From Actinomycetota bacterium (lineage in GTDB: Bacteria > Actinomycetota > CADDZG01 > WHSQ01), in contig JACCXF010000318.1 of assembly GCA_013697295.1 (NCBI GenBank), positions 1 through 38,574 of the forward strand: a DNA stretch of 38,574 nucleotides, given 5' to 3'. The stretch's first letter is position 1, and each line of letters starts with the position of its first letter. Below are positions 7,566 to 16,180 of this stretch, one piece after another. The position numbers and the translations under genes were made by a program. The notes under the pieces were generated by a model. That model was not told the origin of the DNA and ran no database searches. It worked only from the letters and a program-made list of their open reading frames with translations.

Positions 7566-8245
7566 CAGATCGTCGCCCTCCGCTCCCTGTGAGCCCAGGG
7601 CGTCACCAAGCGTTCGACCCGGACGAGGAGAAAGTCCACCAGGACCGCCAGTCCCAGCGAGAGGATCGAGCCGAGGAGGGAGGCGGTCGGGAAGTTGCGG
7701 TCGATGCCCATCAAGATGAAGAACCCAAGTCCGCCCTTTCCGATCAGGGCGGTGACCGTGACCAGACCGATCGTGGTTACCGTTGCGATCCGGATCCCGG
7801 CGATGATCACCGGCGTCGAAAGAGGAAGCTCAACGCGCCACAGGAGCTCCGATCGCGAATAGCCCATCCCAAGCGCCGCTTCGCGCGCATCGGAAGGCAC
7901 TCCGCTCAATCCGGAGACGACACCGCGGATCAGGATCAATAACGTGTAGCTCACTAACCCGATCTCCGCAGTCAGGACACTGAGACGCGTGTACGGGACT
8001 AAGAAAGCGAACAGGGCGAGGCTCGGGATTGTGTAGAGCAGTCCGGTCACCGCCGCTATGGGTCCGTAGCTCCTGCGATGTCTGTGGGCGAAGATCGCGA
8101 GAGGGAACGAGATGAGCATCCCTATCGCTACTGCAAGGAAGGTCAGGTAGGAATGCTCGATCAACCGCGTCCACACATCGTCCATGTGGTCGGCGATCCA
8201 CCCCCAGTCGATGTAAGGCTGGCCCTCGACCTGAGCCCGGATCAA
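7565..8245 (-). CDS. Osmoprotectant ABC importer permease, OpuB/YehY family (first permease)
   Basis: A 226-residue inner-membrane permease. Hydrophobic helices begin near residues 34, 62, 88, 136 and 190. The EAA loop DAREAALGMGYSRSELLWRV is followed by ELPLSTPVIIAGIRIATV, typical of OpuCB/OpuCD-like proteins. TVTTIGLVTVTALIGKGGLG is the conserved segment after it. The apparent start is TTG 8245, overlapping the TGA of the ATPase gene (TTGA). No in-frame ATG precedes the first helix. It shares the binding-protein-dependent transport fold with the following gene and is its likely heterodimer partner. Confidence 0.9.
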   Translation of the reverse strand: MIRAQVEGQPYIDWGWIADHMDDVWTRLIEHSYLTFLAVAIGMLISFPLAIFAHRHRRSYGPIAAVTGLLYTIPSLALFAFLVPYTRLSVLTAEIGLVSYTLLILIRGVVSGLSGVPSDAREAALGMGYSRSELLWRVELPLSTPVIIAGIRIATVTTIGLVTVTALIGKGGLGFFILMGIDRNFPTASLLGSILSLGLAVLVDFLLVRVERLVTPWAHRERRATI

Positions 8246-9348
8246 GTCACGATCTCCTTCGAGATCTTCTCGAGAGTCAGTATGCCCTTGTACCGCTGGC
8301 CCTCGGTGGCAACGACGGCCACCTGGGTGCGAGACGTGACGATCGAATCGAGCGCTTCTCGAAGCGTGCTCTCGCCGGTCACGTAAGCACTGAAGGGGCG
8401 GGGATCAACGTCCGACACCCGCTCGGCCTTCTCGAGGCCGGAACGATCGACCCATCCCAGCAACTCCCCGTCCTCGACGACGCTGATCCAGTCGAAGTCG
8501 AACCGGGCCAACTCCTCGAGCGCGTCCTTGGAGCTCGAGCCGGGCGCCGTTACCGGCCCATCTTCGACCCGGATCTCCTCCACCTTCATCAAGGCCAGGC
8601 GCTTCAGGCCCCGTTCGACGCCCACGAACTTCCTGACGAAATCGTTGGCCGGTTGGCGCAAGATCTCCTCCGGCGTGGCGAATTGCTCGATCTTTCCTCC
8701 CACGTTCAGGATCGCTATCCGATCCGCGATCTTGATCGCCTCATCGATGTCGTGCGTCACGAAGACGATGGTCTTCTGCAGCCTCCGTTGGATATCCAGG
8801 AACTGATCCTGGAGGCGCTCGCGCACGATGGGATCAACCGCGCCGAACGGCTCGTCCATTAGCATCACGGGTGGGTCGGCCGCGAGGGCTCGGGCAACCC
8901 CTACCCGCTGACGCTGACCGCCCGAAAGCTCGCTGGGATAACGCTCGAGCATCCGCTCGTCGAGATCGAAGATGGACACGAGCTCGCTGATGCGCTCTTC
9001 GATCCGTCCTCCCTCCCAGCCCTCTAACTTCGGAACGGTTGCCATGTTCTGCGCAACCGTCCTGTGAGGCAGGAGGCCGATACTTTGGATCACGTACCCG
9101 ATCCCGCGTCGCAAGCGCACGGCGTCCTGCTCGAGGACGTCCGTGCCATCGACGAAGATGTGACCCGAGGTTGGTTCGACCAACCTGTTGATCATCTTCA
9201 TCGTGGTCGTCTTCCCACATCCCGACGGACCCACGAGGACCACGGTCTCTCCATCGGCCACTTCCATCGAGAGACCCTCGACCGCAGACTGATCCGTCGA
9301 GTCGAACCTCTTGGTCACGTCTTCGAGCCGGATCATCGCCTCGGGCAC
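8242..9348 (-). CDS. Osmoprotectant ABC importer ATPase with CBS domains (OpuCA/ProV type)
   Basis: A 368-residue ATPase that powers the importer. Walker A is GPSGCGKT (residues 40-47), the Q-loop is in VIQSIGLLPH, the signature is LSGGQRQR, Walker B is VMLMDEP, and the switch histidine is in VFVTHDIDEA. The region beyond residue about 240 carries a CBS pair: KDALEELARFDFDWISVVEDGELLGWV and a second unit starting FSAYVTGESTLREALDS. In OpuA and OpuC such CBS modules sense ionic strength or nucleotides and gate transport. I prefer the GTG at 9348, since AAGGGAG precedes it closely. The ATG at 9336 is possible but far from that site. The gene starts the four-gene cluster and its upstream region (9349-9429) is shared with a divergent small gene. 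Confidence 0.93.
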   Translation of the reverse strand: MPEAMIRLEDVTKRFDSTDQSAVEGLSMEVADGETVVLVGPSGCGKTTTMKMINRLVEPTSGHIFVDGTDVLEQDAVRLRRGIGYVIQSIGLLPHRTVAQNMATVPKLEGWEGGRIEERISELVSIFDLDERMLERYPSELSGGQRQRVGVARALAADPPVMLMDEPFGAVDPIVRERLQDQFLDIQRRLQKTIVFVTHDIDEAIKIADRIAILNVGGKIEQFATPEEILRQPANDFVRKFVGVERGLKRLALMKVEEIRVEDGPVTAPGSSSKDALEELARFDFDWISVVEDGELLGWVDRSGLEKAERVSDVDPRPFSAYVTGESTLREALDSIVTSRTQVAVVATEGQRYKGILTLEKISKEIVT

Positions 9349-9429
9349 CGGGCTCCCTTCTCGGGGTGGATCGTCGGGGCGACATCCTATGGGCGAAGCT
9401 GCTCGGGCCGCAGACGGCCCCCATCTATA

Positions 9430-9579
9430 GTGAGCATCGTGGCAGGGAAAGTCGTTCGGGCTCTTGGCTTGGCAGCACTCGCAGCCGTTGGGGTGTGGTG
9501 GGGACGCCTGATCGCGCACTCGAAGGATCCGGCGCCGGAGGGGCGCTGGCGCGAGATCTCCGACGACGCGTTCGAATGA
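9430..9579 (+). CDS. Small single-helix membrane protein (49 aa)
   Basis: A short reading frame from GTG 9430 to TGA 9579. Residues about 6-28 form one hydrophobic helix (VVRALGLAALAAVGVWWGRLI). A short hydrophilic tail with DPAPEGRWREISDDAFE follows, so the C-terminus is probably cytoplasmic or surface exposed. The stop lies four bases before the next gene, suggesting co-transcription. No clear ribosome-binding site is seen, and GTG 9439 is an alternative start. Similar short tails with PEGRWRE-like ends occur in unnamed actinobacterial membrane peptides. No function can be given. Confidence 0.55.
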   Translation: MSIVAGKVVRALGLAALAAVGVWWGRLIAHSKDPAPEGRWREISDDAFE

Positions 9580-9583
9580 TGCT

Positions 9584-10690
9584 GTGAACGTGCTTCTACT
9601 CGGCGCGACCGGCGCCGTTGGCAGGCGGGTCGCCGGCGAGTTGGCGCGCTCCGACGCCGTTACCCGCCTCGTCGTCTCATCGCGGAACAGCGCGGACCTC
9701 GAGGCGGTCGCGCACAACCTCGGTGGCGTCGACCGCGGGGTATTCCACCTCGAGCTGGATGCATCGGACGAGCATGGCCTGGCTCTGGCCGGCCGGGAGT
9801 TCGACGTCATCGCTTCCTGCACCGGGCCTGCGTATCTCTACGAAGAGACGGCCGTCTCGTCTGCGATAGCGACGGGCACTTCATACGTTTCCCTGTGTGA
9901 CGACGCTGCGACGGTGCAGGCCCTCGTCGAGTCCTCGGACTCAGCGGCTACTGCGGGCGCGACGATCGTCTCCGGATGCGGGTTGAGCCCCGGCCTCACC
10001 AATTTCATGTGCCGCCTGGCCGCTGCCCAACTCGACGAGGTGGACGAGATCGCGATCCAAGTCGCTCGCTCCACAGCTGATGCCGCTAGTCCAGCATCCC
10101 TTCGATCGCTCGTGCGAACCGTGGCCGGGGGGCCGCCTCCGTCGTCCAGGGGGCCGGGGGACCCGGGCTCAGCGACACCGCGCCCATCGTTCTTTCCGCC
10201 CCCTGTGGGATGGGTCGAGACCTTCGGATACGACCACCCCGAGCTCTTGACGCTGCGCCGTTCGTTCCCTGGCGTTCGATTGGTGGAGTTCCGCGCGGGC
10301 CTGGCCGAGAGGGCGGCCATGGACATAGTGCGTGCGCTCGCCGCCGTGAGCGGGTCCGAGGGCTCTGGAGGGAAGTCGACCGTCGCGTCCGAGGTGTTGC
10401 GCCGGATTCTCGAGCGGATGCCGGCCCGAGGTGCCGAGTGGGCAGCCGCTCGAGTGGATGTCGAGGGCCGCCACGAGGGAAGGCCCCTATCGATCAGCTA
10501 CGGGATCGTCGACCACCTCACGAACCTCGCGGCCTTACCGATGGCTCAGGCCGCGCTCGCTCTAGGAACCGGTGACACGGCGGCCCCGGGTGTCCACGCG
10601 CCGGATGAGGTCTTCGGAGCAAAGCCATTCCTACGGGCTCTGAGTCACAGAGGGCTCCGCATCGCTCGGCTAGAGCCCTACGAGGTTTAG
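9584..10690 (+). CDS. Saccharopine dehydrogenase-like NAD(P)-binding protein
   Basis: A 368-residue predicted oxidoreductase. The N-terminal Rossmann motif is LLLGATGAVGRRVAGELAR (GxxGxxG at residues 7-14 or so). VVSSRNSADLEA follows, then the acidic end of the second strand. DVIASCTGPAYLYEETAV and TSYVSLCDDAATV are typical of the saccharopine dehydrogenase NADP-binding family, which also contains the trans-acting enoyl reductase of Mycobacterium. The middle holds SGCGLSPGLTNFMCRLAA, conserved in the group. A Pro/Gly-rich insert (GGPPPSSRGPGDPG) occurs near residue 185. The C-terminal catalytic domain is divergent, so the substrate is unknown. Start GTG 9584 follows the small gene by four bases. 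It ends three bases from the converging DUF3566 gene. Confidence 0.75.
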   Translation: MNVLLLGATGAVGRRVAGELARSDAVTRLVVSSRNSADLEAVAHNLGGVDRGVFHLELDASDEHGLALAGREFDVIASCTGPAYLYEETAVSSAIATGTSYVSLCDDAATVQALVESSDSAATAGATIVSGCGLSPGLTNFMCRLAAAQLDEVDEIAIQVARSTADAASPASLRSLVRTVAGGPPPSSRGPGDPGSATPRPSFFPPPVGWVETFGYDHPELLTLRRSFPGVRLVEFRAGLAERAAMDIVRALAAVSGSEGSGGKSTVASEVLRRILERMPARGAEWAAARVDVEGRHEGRPLSISYGIVDHLTNLAALPMAQAALALGTGDTAAPGVHAPDEVFGAKPFLRALSHRGLRIARLEPYEV

Positions 10691-10693
10691 AGA

Positions 10694-11344
10694 CTAGTCG
10701 TCTCGCTCCGAGAAGGTCATGTCGATACCGCCGGCCACATCCGAAGCCAGGTTATAGATGAACGCCAGGAGCAAGTTCAAGAGGGAACCCAGGACCACCA
10801 GCGTGAACCCGATGAGCAGGGTCCACTTCTCGAGAAAGCCGAGCGTGATCCGGAAGTTCTGTTCGAGCTCGAAAGCCGTCTGGACATCTTCGATCGTTCG
10901 GAATAGACCGGCGGACTCGAGCAGCCAGTAGATGACGGCAACGAACACCAGGCCGACCACCAGGCAGCACGCGTAATAGACGAACGACAGCTTGAGGACG
11001 CTGATGGGGTCAACGTGGCGGAGGGTCCTCTTGACTCGCCGCACGGTGGGCCGGTAACGAGGAGAAGGGCTTGCGTAACGCCCTGAGGGAGCTTGGCGCG
11101 GGATGACGTCGGTCCTCACCGGGCGCGGCGCCACGCCACTGTCGCTCTGGGTCCTGGAGGTGGTGCGCTCCGGGGTTCGGCGCGGCGAACGTCCCGTCGC
11201 TACCGCTTCGACCCTTTCGGGAGGGACTTCGTCCACGGGGTCGAACAATGGTCCGGTCGCCTCGGGCTGGACGTGGCCGCCGGTTGCCGAAGAAGCCGGG
11301 GTACCGGCGCTCCAGACTCCCGACCGCTCGTTACTACTGGCCAT
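10694..11344 (-). CDS. DUF3566 membrane protein downstream of gyrA
   Basis: A 216-residue protein. The N-terminal half (about 1-95) is a disordered Ser/Pro/Arg/Thr-rich segment. The C-terminal half is the DUF3566 domain: RRVKRTLRHVDPISVLKLSFVYY, a first helix near residue 115-137, a soluble segment (IEDVQTAFELEQ) and a second helix near 170-195. This domain accompanies gyrA in most Actinobacteria, but its function is not established. The ATG at 11344 is preferred because AAGGGAG lies seven bases upstream. The longer in-frame reading from 11473 has no start signal and a non-conserved N-terminus. It is probably co-transcribed with gyrBA. Confidence 0.85.
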   Translation of the reverse strand: MASSNERSGVWSAGTPASSATGGHVQPEATGPLFDPVDEVPPERVEAVATGRSPRRTPERTTSRTQSDSGVAPRPVRTDVIPRQAPSGRYASPSPRYRPTVRRVKRTLRHVDPISVLKLSFVYYACCLVVGLVFVAVIYWLLESAGLFRTIEDVQTAFELEQNFRITLGFLEKWTLLIGFTLVVLGSLLNLLLAFIYNLASDVAGGIDMTFSERDD

Positions 11345-11511
11345 CGCTTTCTCCCTTGACGCCCGACCTTGGCATTCAGTATGGGCGAACGCCGGCGATC
11401 CCGCTAGCAATGGGGCCTGACGATCCGGGCTCTCAGAGCGGGTCATTCCTACCCTTCGGCGGTCCCAAGGCACTCTTTAGACGCTGCCGCACCGCCAACG
11501 AGTTCGCCCGA

Positions 11512-14046
11512 TCAGGTCGGTAGCTCGCCCTGAGCCTTTTCTTCTTCTTCGTCTTCGTCGACGGTCACCGACGGCGCTATCGCCGACACGGTCATGTCGG
11601 CGGAGAGATTCATGATCCGAACGCCGGTTGCCGGACGCCCCTGCCGTGAGATGTTCTTCACCGCCACACGGATGACCTGACCGTCGCTCGAGATGAAGAA
11701 CACCTCGTCTTCGAGGGCGACGGAAACGGCGCCGACGATCGGGCCCCTTGGTTTCGTCAACTTAGCGGCGATAACCCCTTTGCCTCCACGGCCCTTGCGC
11801 GGGAACTCCGGAAGCTTCGTCCGCTTGCCGTAGCCGAACTCGGTCACCACCAGAAGGTCCGAAGTCTCGTCCCGTGTCACGACCTCGCACGCGACCACTT
11901 CATCGTCAGGGTCGAGCTTGATGCCGATCACTCCCGTCGCGGTGCGACCCATCGGGCGAACGTGATCCTCCTTGAATCGGATCGCCTTGCCCTTCTTCGT
12001 GATCAGCAAGACGTCGTTGTCGCCGGCCGTTGGACGAACCCGCACGACTTCGTCGCCGTCCTTCAGGTTCAGGGCGATGATGCCCTCCTTGCGCGATGAG
12101 TCGTACTCCTGGAAGAGTGTTTTCTTGACCATGCCGCGCTTCGTCGCGATCAGCAGGTAGCGGTTCGTCTCGTAATCGCGCGTGTCGATCACTGCGGCGA
12201 CGCCATCCTCGGGGCGCATGGGCACGACATTCACCACGGCGGTGCCTCGAGCCGTCCGGTCCCGCTTCGGGATCTCATGTGCCTTCAGGCGATAGACCCT
12301 GCCCGTGTTCGAGAACAACAGGAGATAGGAGTGCGCGGTCGTCGCGATGAGGTGGTCGACGATGTCCCCCACTTTGAGGGCTGCTCCCCGAACCCCCCGG
12401 CCCCCACGGCCCTGACGCTTGTAGGTGTCGAGTGGCACCGTCTTGACATAGCGGTCCCGCGATACGGACACCACGAGATCTTCGTCCGCGATGAGGTCTT
12501 CGATGTCGAACTCGCCCTCGTCGGGGACCAGGCGAGAACGGCGCGCGTCGGCGAACTTCTCTTTGACTTCCTTCAGCTCGTCCGCGACGATCCGACGCAC
12601 CTTCCCGGGGTCGGCCAGGATGCCCTTCAACTCCGCGATCGTCTTCTGCAGCTCGGCATGTTCCTCGCGCACCTTGTCCTGTTCGAGGGCGGTGAGTCTG
12701 CGAAGTGGCATGTCGAGGATGTGTTGCGCCTGAATCTCAGTGAGAGCGAACCGGGCGATCAAGCCGCCACGTGCCTCCTCGACGTCTGCCGCGGCACGGA
12801 TCAGTTCGATGATCTCTTCGATGTTGTCGAGGGCGATGATGAGCCCCTCGAGGATGTGTGATCGCTCCTCGGCCTTCCGCAGGCGATAGCGCGTCCGGCG
12901 CACGGTAACTTCCACCTGGTGAGTGATGTATGCCTCGATGACCTGAGCCAGATTGAGGGTGCGCGGGACCCCGTCATCCAACGCCAGCATGTTGACGCTG
13001 AAGTTCTCTTGCAGCTGGGTGCGTTTGTAGAGTTGGTTCAGCACCACCTGAGGGATCGCGTTCCGCTTCAGATCGATGACCATCCGGATGCCCTCACGTG
13101 AGGATTCGTCCCGCAGGTCCGCGATGCCTTCGAGTCGCTTCGTCACCACGAGCTCGGCGATCTTCTCGGTCAACCGAGCCTTATTGACCTGGTACGGGAT
13201 CTCGGTCACGACGATCCGGGGGTTCCCTCGTGGCCCTTCCTCCACCTCGCAGACCGCCCGCATCTTGACCGAGCCGCGGCCGGTCGTGTAGGCGTCCCTG
13301 ATCCCCTGACGACCGAGGATGAGGGCGCCGGTCGGGAAGTCCGGCCCCTTCACGTGCTTCATCACGGCCGAGAGCGTCTTCTCCTTGTCCTCCGCGAGCT
13401 CTGGGTTCTCGAGGATCTCGACCACCGCGTCTATGACCTCGCCGAGGTTGTGTGGAGGGATGTTCGTGGCCATTCCGACTGCGATCCCGCTGGACCCGTT
13501 CACCAACAGGTTCGGGAAGCGCGCCGGAAGAACCAACGGCTCGTTCTCATAGCCATCGTAGTTCGGAGCGAAGTCGACCGTCTCTTCGTCGATGTCACGC
13601 AGGAGCTCCATCGCCAGGCGGGACAGCCTGCACTCGGTGTAACGCATGGCGCCGGGCGGGTCGCCATCGATCGAGCCGAAGTTTCCCTGTCCGTCGATGA
13701 GCTCGTACCTGGTCGAAAAGTCTTGCGCCAAGCGGGCGAGGGCGTCGTAGATCGACTGGTCACCGTGCGGGTGGTACTTCTTCATCACGTCACCGACCAG
13801 CGCGGCGCACTTCCGGTGCTGGCGGTCGGGACGCAAACCGGCCTCGAGGCCGGCGAACAGGACCCGTCTGTGCACCGGTTTCAAACCATCTCGCACATCG
13901 GGAAGTGCGCGGCTAACGATGACCGACATCGCGTACTCGAGGAACGAGTACTGAACCTCCTCTTCGAGGCTTATCTCGGAGATGCCGATCCCATTACCCG
14001 AGGCGGCTTCATCGTGCAGTTTGTCTTGAAAGGGTTCGTCAGGCAT
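11512..14046 (-). CDS. gyrA: DNA gyrase subunit A
   Basis: An 844-residue breakage-reunion subunit of gyrase. The winged-helix region has PDVRDGLKPVHRRVLF and VGDVMKKYHPHGDQSIYD. The catalytic tyrosine is Tyr136 in AMRYTE. The C-terminal beta-pinwheel carries the gyrase-specific box QGRGGRG, which separates it from ParC. The tail is acidic (DEDEEEEKAQGELPT), as in regulated actinobacterial GyrA. Position 97, equivalent to E. coli Ser83 in the quinolone-resistance-determining region, is Gln, while the second key acidic residue (Asp101, E. coli Asp87) is kept. The ATG at 14046 lies six bases after the gyrB stop. Length is normal. Confidence 0.98.
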   Translation of the reverse strand: MPDEPFQDKLHDEAASGNGIGISEISLEEEVQYSFLEYAMSVIVSRALPDVRDGLKPVHRRVLFAGLEAGLRPDRQHRKCAALVGDVMKKYHPHGDQSIYDALARLAQDFSTRYELIDGQGNFGSIDGDPPGAMRYTECRLSRLAMELLRDIDEETVDFAPNYDGYENEPLVLPARFPNLLVNGSSGIAVGMATNIPPHNLGEVIDAVVEILENPELAEDKEKTLSAVMKHVKGPDFPTGALILGRQGIRDAYTTGRGSVKMRAVCEVEEGPRGNPRIVVTEIPYQVNKARLTEKIAELVVTKRLEGIADLRDESSREGIRMVIDLKRNAIPQVVLNQLYKRTQLQENFSVNMLALDDGVPRTLNLAQVIEAYITHQVEVTVRRTRYRLRKAEERSHILEGLIIALDNIEEIIELIRAAADVEEARGGLIARFALTEIQAQHILDMPLRRLTALEQDKVREEHAELQKTIAELKGILADPGKVRRIVADELKEVKEKFADARRSRLVPDEGEFDIEDLIADEDLVVSVSRDRYVKTVPLDTYKRQGRGGRGVRGAALKVGDIVDHLIATTAHSYLLLFSNTGRVYRLKAHEIPKRDRTARGTAVVNVVPMRPEDGVAAVIDTRDYETNRYLLIATKRGMVKKTLFQEYDSSRKEGIIALNLKDGDEVVRVRPTAGDNDVLLITKKGKAIRFKEDHVRPMGRTATGVIGIKLDPDDEVVACEVVTRDETSDLLVVTEFGYGKRTKLPEFPRKGRGGKGVIAAKLTKPRGPIVGAVSVALEDEVFFISSDGQVIRVAVKNISRQGRPATGVRIMNLSADMTVSAIAPSVTVDEDEEEEKAQGELPT

Positions 14047-14052
14047 GTCTAC

Positions 14053-15885
14053 CTAAATGTCGAGGAAACGGATGTCTTTCGCATTGCGCTGGATGAACGT
14101 CTTGCGGGCGTCAACGTCCTCGCCCATCAGTGTCGAGAAGATCTCCTCGGCGAGAGCAGCGTCCTCCATGGTCACGCGCAAGAGCCTGCGGCGTTCCGGA
14201 TCGAGGGTCGTGTCCCACAGCTCGGAGGGATCCATCTCCGAGAGACCTTTGAAGCGAGCGGCTTCGATCTTCGCCCCGTTCGATTGCGTGCGATAGACAT
14301 CGAGCTGCTCGTCGTTGAGGAAGTAGAGCACTTTGCCTTTGTGCTTTACGCGGTAGAGAGGAGGCTGGGCGACATAGACGTAACCGGCGTCGATCAGCTC
14401 CGGCATGTACCGGAAGAAGAACGTCAGCAACAGCGTCTTGATGTGCGACCCATCCACGTCCGCGTCGGCCATGGAGATGATCTTGTGGTACCTGCACTTG
14501 GTGAGATCAAATTCCTCGCCGATGCCGGTGCCCACCGCCGTGATGATCGCCTGAACCTCTTTGTTCTCGAGGATCTTCGCCAGCCGGGCCCGCTCGACGT
14601 TGAGAATCTTCCCCCGCAAAGGCAGGATCGCCTGAACCGCGCGATCGCGCCCCTGCTTCGCGGTGCCCCCGGCGGAGTTCCCCTCGACGATGTAGAGCTC
14701 AGCCTCGGCCGGATCCCGGGTCTGGCAGTCGGCCAGCTTCCCGGGGAGGGTCGACGACTCCAGCAGTGATTTGCGCCGCACGAGATCGCGCACCTTGCGC
14801 GCTTCGAGGCGGGCGCGCTGGGCGGACAACGCCTTGATGCAGATCGCTCGAGCATCGCCCGGATGCTCCTCCAAGAACTCGCCGAATCGCTGGTTCATCG
14901 AGGTCAACACGAAGGAGCGGATCTCGGTGTTACCGAGCTTCGTCTTCGTTTGCCCTTCGAACTGCGGGTCACGCAGTTTCACCGAGACGATGGCGGTCAA
15001 CCCCTCGCGAACATCCTCGCCCGTCAAAGGATCGTCTTTCTCTTTCAGGATCCCTTTCGCTCGAGCGTAGGAGGTGATGACTCCCGTCAAGGACCTGCGG
15101 AAGCCCTCCTCGTGCATGCCGCCCTCATGCGTGTTGATGTTGTTGGCGAACGTGAAGACCGACTCGTTGTACGAGTTCGTCCACTGCATCGCTACCTCGA
15201 GCTCGTGGTTCTCGCCCTTCGCCTCGAAATAGACGACACGTTTGCTAACCGCATCACGGGAGGCATTGAGGTGTTTGACGAAATCCACGATCCCGCCGGT
15301 GTAACGAAAGACTTCCTTGGCCTCGGGCTCGACGCGCTGGTCGATGAGCTGAATCTCGAGACCCTTGTTCAAGAACGCCATCTCGCGCATTCGCTGCACC
15401 AGGGTATCGAACTTGAACTCGCGCTCTTCCGTGAAGATCTCGGGGTCCGGCCAGAAGGTAACCGTCGTTCCCGTGCGCTTGATCGGCCTGACCTTTTTCA
15501 GAGCTGCTTGGCGGGCTCCCCGCCGGTACTCCTGTTGCCACAACTGACCCTCGCGCGCGACCTCGACCAGCAAGCGCTCGGACAGCGCGTTGACGACCGA
15601 CACCCCGACGCCGTGCAGACCACCGGACACCTGGTATCCCTTGCCACCGAACTTGCCGCCGGCGTGAAGGGTGGTGAGGACGACCTCGACCGCGGGTTTG
15701 CCCTCGCCCTTGACGGTATCCACGGGGATGCCCCGGCCGTTGTCCGAAACGCGGCACCCGCCGTCGGGGAGCAACTCGACCTTGATGCGGTCGCAATAAC
15801 CGGCCATCGCCTCGTCGACGGCGTTGTCCACAACCTCGTATATGAGGTGATGAAGCCCGCGCAACCCGGTGGATCCGATGTACAT
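14053..15885 (-). CDS. gyrB: DNA gyrase subunit B
   Basis: From ATG 15885 the frame gives 610 residues of the ATPase and TOPRIM subunit of gyrase. It has the GHKL N-box EVVDNAVDEA (Glu17, Asn21), DNGRGIPVD, GGLHGVGVSVVNALS, the TOPRIM EGNSAGGTAKQGRDR and DADVDGSHI, and a C-terminal end DIRFLDI. However, this ATG encodes the Met of RPGMYIG, which lies inside the conserved ATPase fold. Conserved sequence (YTGQDITVLKGLDPVRQRPG) continues upstream in frame to about 15945, so the native protein must start earlier. No ATG, GTG, TTG or CTG exists there before an in-frame TAG at 16009-16011. AAGGAG at 16001-16006 is well placed for a start near 15990. See the finding on the start site. Identity is certain, but the N-terminus is not. 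Confidence 0.96.
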   Translation of the reverse strand: MYIGSTGLRGLHHLIYEVVDNAVDEAMAGYCDRIKVELLPDGGCRVSDNGRGIPVDTVKGEGKPAVEVVLTTLHAGGKFGGKGYQVSGGLHGVGVSVVNALSERLLVEVAREGQLWQQEYRRGARQAALKKVRPIKRTGTTVTFWPDPEIFTEEREFKFDTLVQRMREMAFLNKGLEIQLIDQRVEPEAKEVFRYTGGIVDFVKHLNASRDAVSKRVVYFEAKGENHELEVAMQWTNSYNESVFTFANNINTHEGGMHEEGFRRSLTGVITSYARAKGILKEKDDPLTGEDVREGLTAIVSVKLRDPQFEGQTKTKLGNTEIRSFVLTSMNQRFGEFLEEHPGDARAICIKALSAQRARLEARKVRDLVRRKSLLESSTLPGKLADCQTRDPAEAELYIVEGNSAGGTAKQGRDRAVQAILPLRGKILNVERARLAKILENKEVQAIITAVGTGIGEEFDLTKCRYHKIISMADADVDGSHIKTLLLTFFFRYMPELIDAGYVYVAQPPLYRVKHKGKVLYFLNDEQLDVYRTQSNGAKIEAARFKGLSEMDPSELWDTTLDPERRRLLRVTMEDAALAEEIFSTLMGEDVDARKTFIQRNAKDIRFLDI

Positions 15886-16008
15886 GCCGGGTCGCTGGCG
15901 AACAGGATCGAGGCCCTTGAGGACCGTGATGTCCTGCCCGGTGTAAGACGGTTTCCCGCTGGTTCTGGACGCGGTTGCCGGTGCCTTAGCCGAGGTCTTT
16001 CTCCTTAT
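15886..16008 (-). other. Upstream in-frame extension of gyrB without a canonical start codon
   Basis: These 41 codons continue the gyrB frame up to a TAG. The part nearest gyrB (to about 15948) encodes the conserved first helix and strand of the GyrB ATPase domain. The distal part encodes a Lys/Ala/Ser/Thr-rich leader of the kind usually found before it in actinobacterial GyrB. It is therefore almost surely translated, yet no NTG start occurs in frame. Confidence 0.75.
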
Positions 16009-16070
16009 CTAGAGGGGCCGAAGCGTGGCCGTGGCCCTCGTGAGAGATCTTTGATCTGCGTTCCACTCAT
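16005..16070 (-). CDS. Possible leader peptide upstream of gyrB (21 aa)
   Basis: A short frame ATG 16070 to TAA 16005 encodes MSGTQIKDLSRGPRPRFGPSR. AAGGTG precedes it by four bases. Its stop overlaps the AAGGAG ribosome-binding site of gyrB. This layout would permit termination-reinitiation or attenuation. Nothing else supports it, and chance is possible. Confidence 0.25.
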   Translation of the reverse strand: MSGTQIKDLSRGPRPRFGPSR

Positions 16071-16180
16071 CGCACCTTGAGGCGCGCGGCTGAAGGCCGC
16101 TGTGAAGTGGGTTCACGTTGGCCCAATAATAGCATCTACCAGGGAGTTTCCGGTTTTTCGCGGGGCTGTTTGGAGGGTGT

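Noticed and set aside
13354-14769. Long open frame opposite gyrA and gyrB
   Set aside because: It is antisense to two well-conserved genes in a GC-rich genome and has no homology, start signal or independent codon pattern. Such frames are common shadows.
14863-16080. Open frame of 405 codons opposite gyrB and its leader
   Set aside because: Same reason, and the gyrB protein on the other strand has full family motifs.
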